From Rhodocyclaceae bacterium (lineage in GTDB: Bacteria; Pseudomonadota; Gammaproteobacteria; Burkholderiales; Rhodocyclaceae): 8,494 nucleotides of DNA. The translations under genes and the position numbers were made by a program. The notes under the pieces were generated by a model, which saw only the letters and a list, made by a program, of their open reading frames with translations, was not told where the DNA came from and searched no databases. Below, piece after piece: positions 8,262 through 8,494 of the stretch. The DNA lies in NCBI GenBank assembly GCA_030689585.1, contig JAUYFZ010000248.1:1-8494 (forward strand). The letters are read 5' to 3'. The first letter of the stretch is position 1. The number at the start of each line of letters is the position of its first letter.

Positions 8262-8494
8262 CTATGCGGTTTGTAGTGGGTGACATGCCATATCGCTGAC
8301 ATGACAGTCTCCCTCCCCTTCAAGGGGAGGGTTGGGGAGGGGATGGGGGATAAATTCCTTTTGCAAAGCAATCCAGATCGCCTCAACTACCGTATCGATA
8401 TTTTGCAGCACGTCGTTGTTCCAAAATCTCAATACCCTGAATCCTGCCGTTTGTAGGCACTTGTCACGTTTTTTGTCGCGCTCGCTTTCAAGGT
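8262..8494 (-). CDS. DUF559-like endonuclease-fold protein, 3' end only
   Basis: On the minus strand a frame is open from the window edge (first codon 8492-8490) to TAG 8264-8262, giving 76 residues with the N-terminus outside the window. Seen: SERDKKRDKCLQTAGFRVLRFWNNDVLQNI, then a helix TVVEAIWIALQ. This matches the end of the DUF559 domain, a Vsr-like restriction-endonuclease fold of unknown cellular role; the shared RFWN(N)DVL block is diagnostic. After the domain comes a proline-rich PHPLPNPPLEGEGD tail, encoded by the GC-rich palindrome at 8311-8331, then 14 residues of no clear nature. Such tails are common on DUF559 genes because a dispersed repeat has been captured as coding sequence. 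It ends 36 bp before the valS ATG in the same direction. Confidence 0.75.
   Translation of the reverse strand, partial: LESERDKKRDKCLQTAGFRVLRFWNNDVLQNIDTVVEAIWIALQKEFIPHPLPNPPLEGEGDCHVSDMACHPLQTA
8311..8331. repeat. GC-rich palindromic repeat (REP-like) inside the DUF559 gene tail
   Basis: CCCTCCCCTT and AAGGGGAGGG form perfect 10-bp arms around one central C; physically this would fold as an 8-bp stem with a TTCAA loop. It is followed by GGGGAGGGG. This class of palindrome is found in many copies in proteobacterial genomes, usually between genes, and is recognisable when translated as PNPPLEGEG. It may also act as a transcription stop or mRNA-stabilising hairpin before valS, although no T-run follows. 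Confidence 0.65.

Noticed and set aside
8281..8303. Direct repeat TGACATG (8281-8287 and 8297-8303) as an operator or CRISPR-like unit
   Set aside because: There are only two 7-bp copies, inside the DUF559 coding tail; no array or conserved spacing.

Overview
The window looks like chromosomal DNA from a proteobacterium, most likely a betaproteobacterium. This rests on the close match of the AccA, ValS and RhlE sequences to proteobacterial forms and on the accA-tilS adjacency. The class-level call is from recognition only; no search was run. Five genes are complete, and two more are cut by the window edges.

Layout. Positions 1-510 (+) hold the C-terminal half of accA (acetyl-CoA carboxylase, carboxyltransferase alpha). 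It overlaps tilS (about 479-1426, +), a tRNA(Ile)-lysidine synthetase that lacks the usual C-terminal domain. After a gap of about 200 bp comes a two-gene restriction-modification (R-M) module on the minus strand. The N6-adenine methyltransferase (4112-2373) is followed with no gap by the endonuclease (2372-1635). Both resemble the PaeR7I/XhoI family, whose known members recognise CTCGAG. Next, on the minus strand, is a tight operon of valS (8225-5478) and an RhlE-type DEAD-box helicase (5468-4167). Upstream of valS is the 3' end of a DUF559-like gene (8494-8262, -), whose last codons run through a GC-rich palindromic repeat.

The most notable signal is at the edges of the R-M module. An identical 11-bp sequence sits in inverted orientation at both ends (1621-1631 and 4144-4154). 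The 1575-1628 edge also carries a 9-bp stem-loop flanked by boxes resembling the RYYYAAC and GTTRRRY ends of integron attC sites. The endonuclease stop codon lies 3 nt from this element, and the methyltransferase start lies about 40 nt inside the other border. This is the compact geometry of an integron gene cassette. My main hypothesis is that the PaeR7I-like system entered between tilS and rhlE as a cassette of about 2.57 kb (1581-4152). No integrase lies in the window, and the polarity of the attC-like element is ambiguous.

The remaining genes are housekeeping: fatty-acid synthesis (accA), tRNA modification (tilS), tRNA charging (valS) and RNA remodelling (rhlE). The R-M pair would provide defence and self-maintenance.
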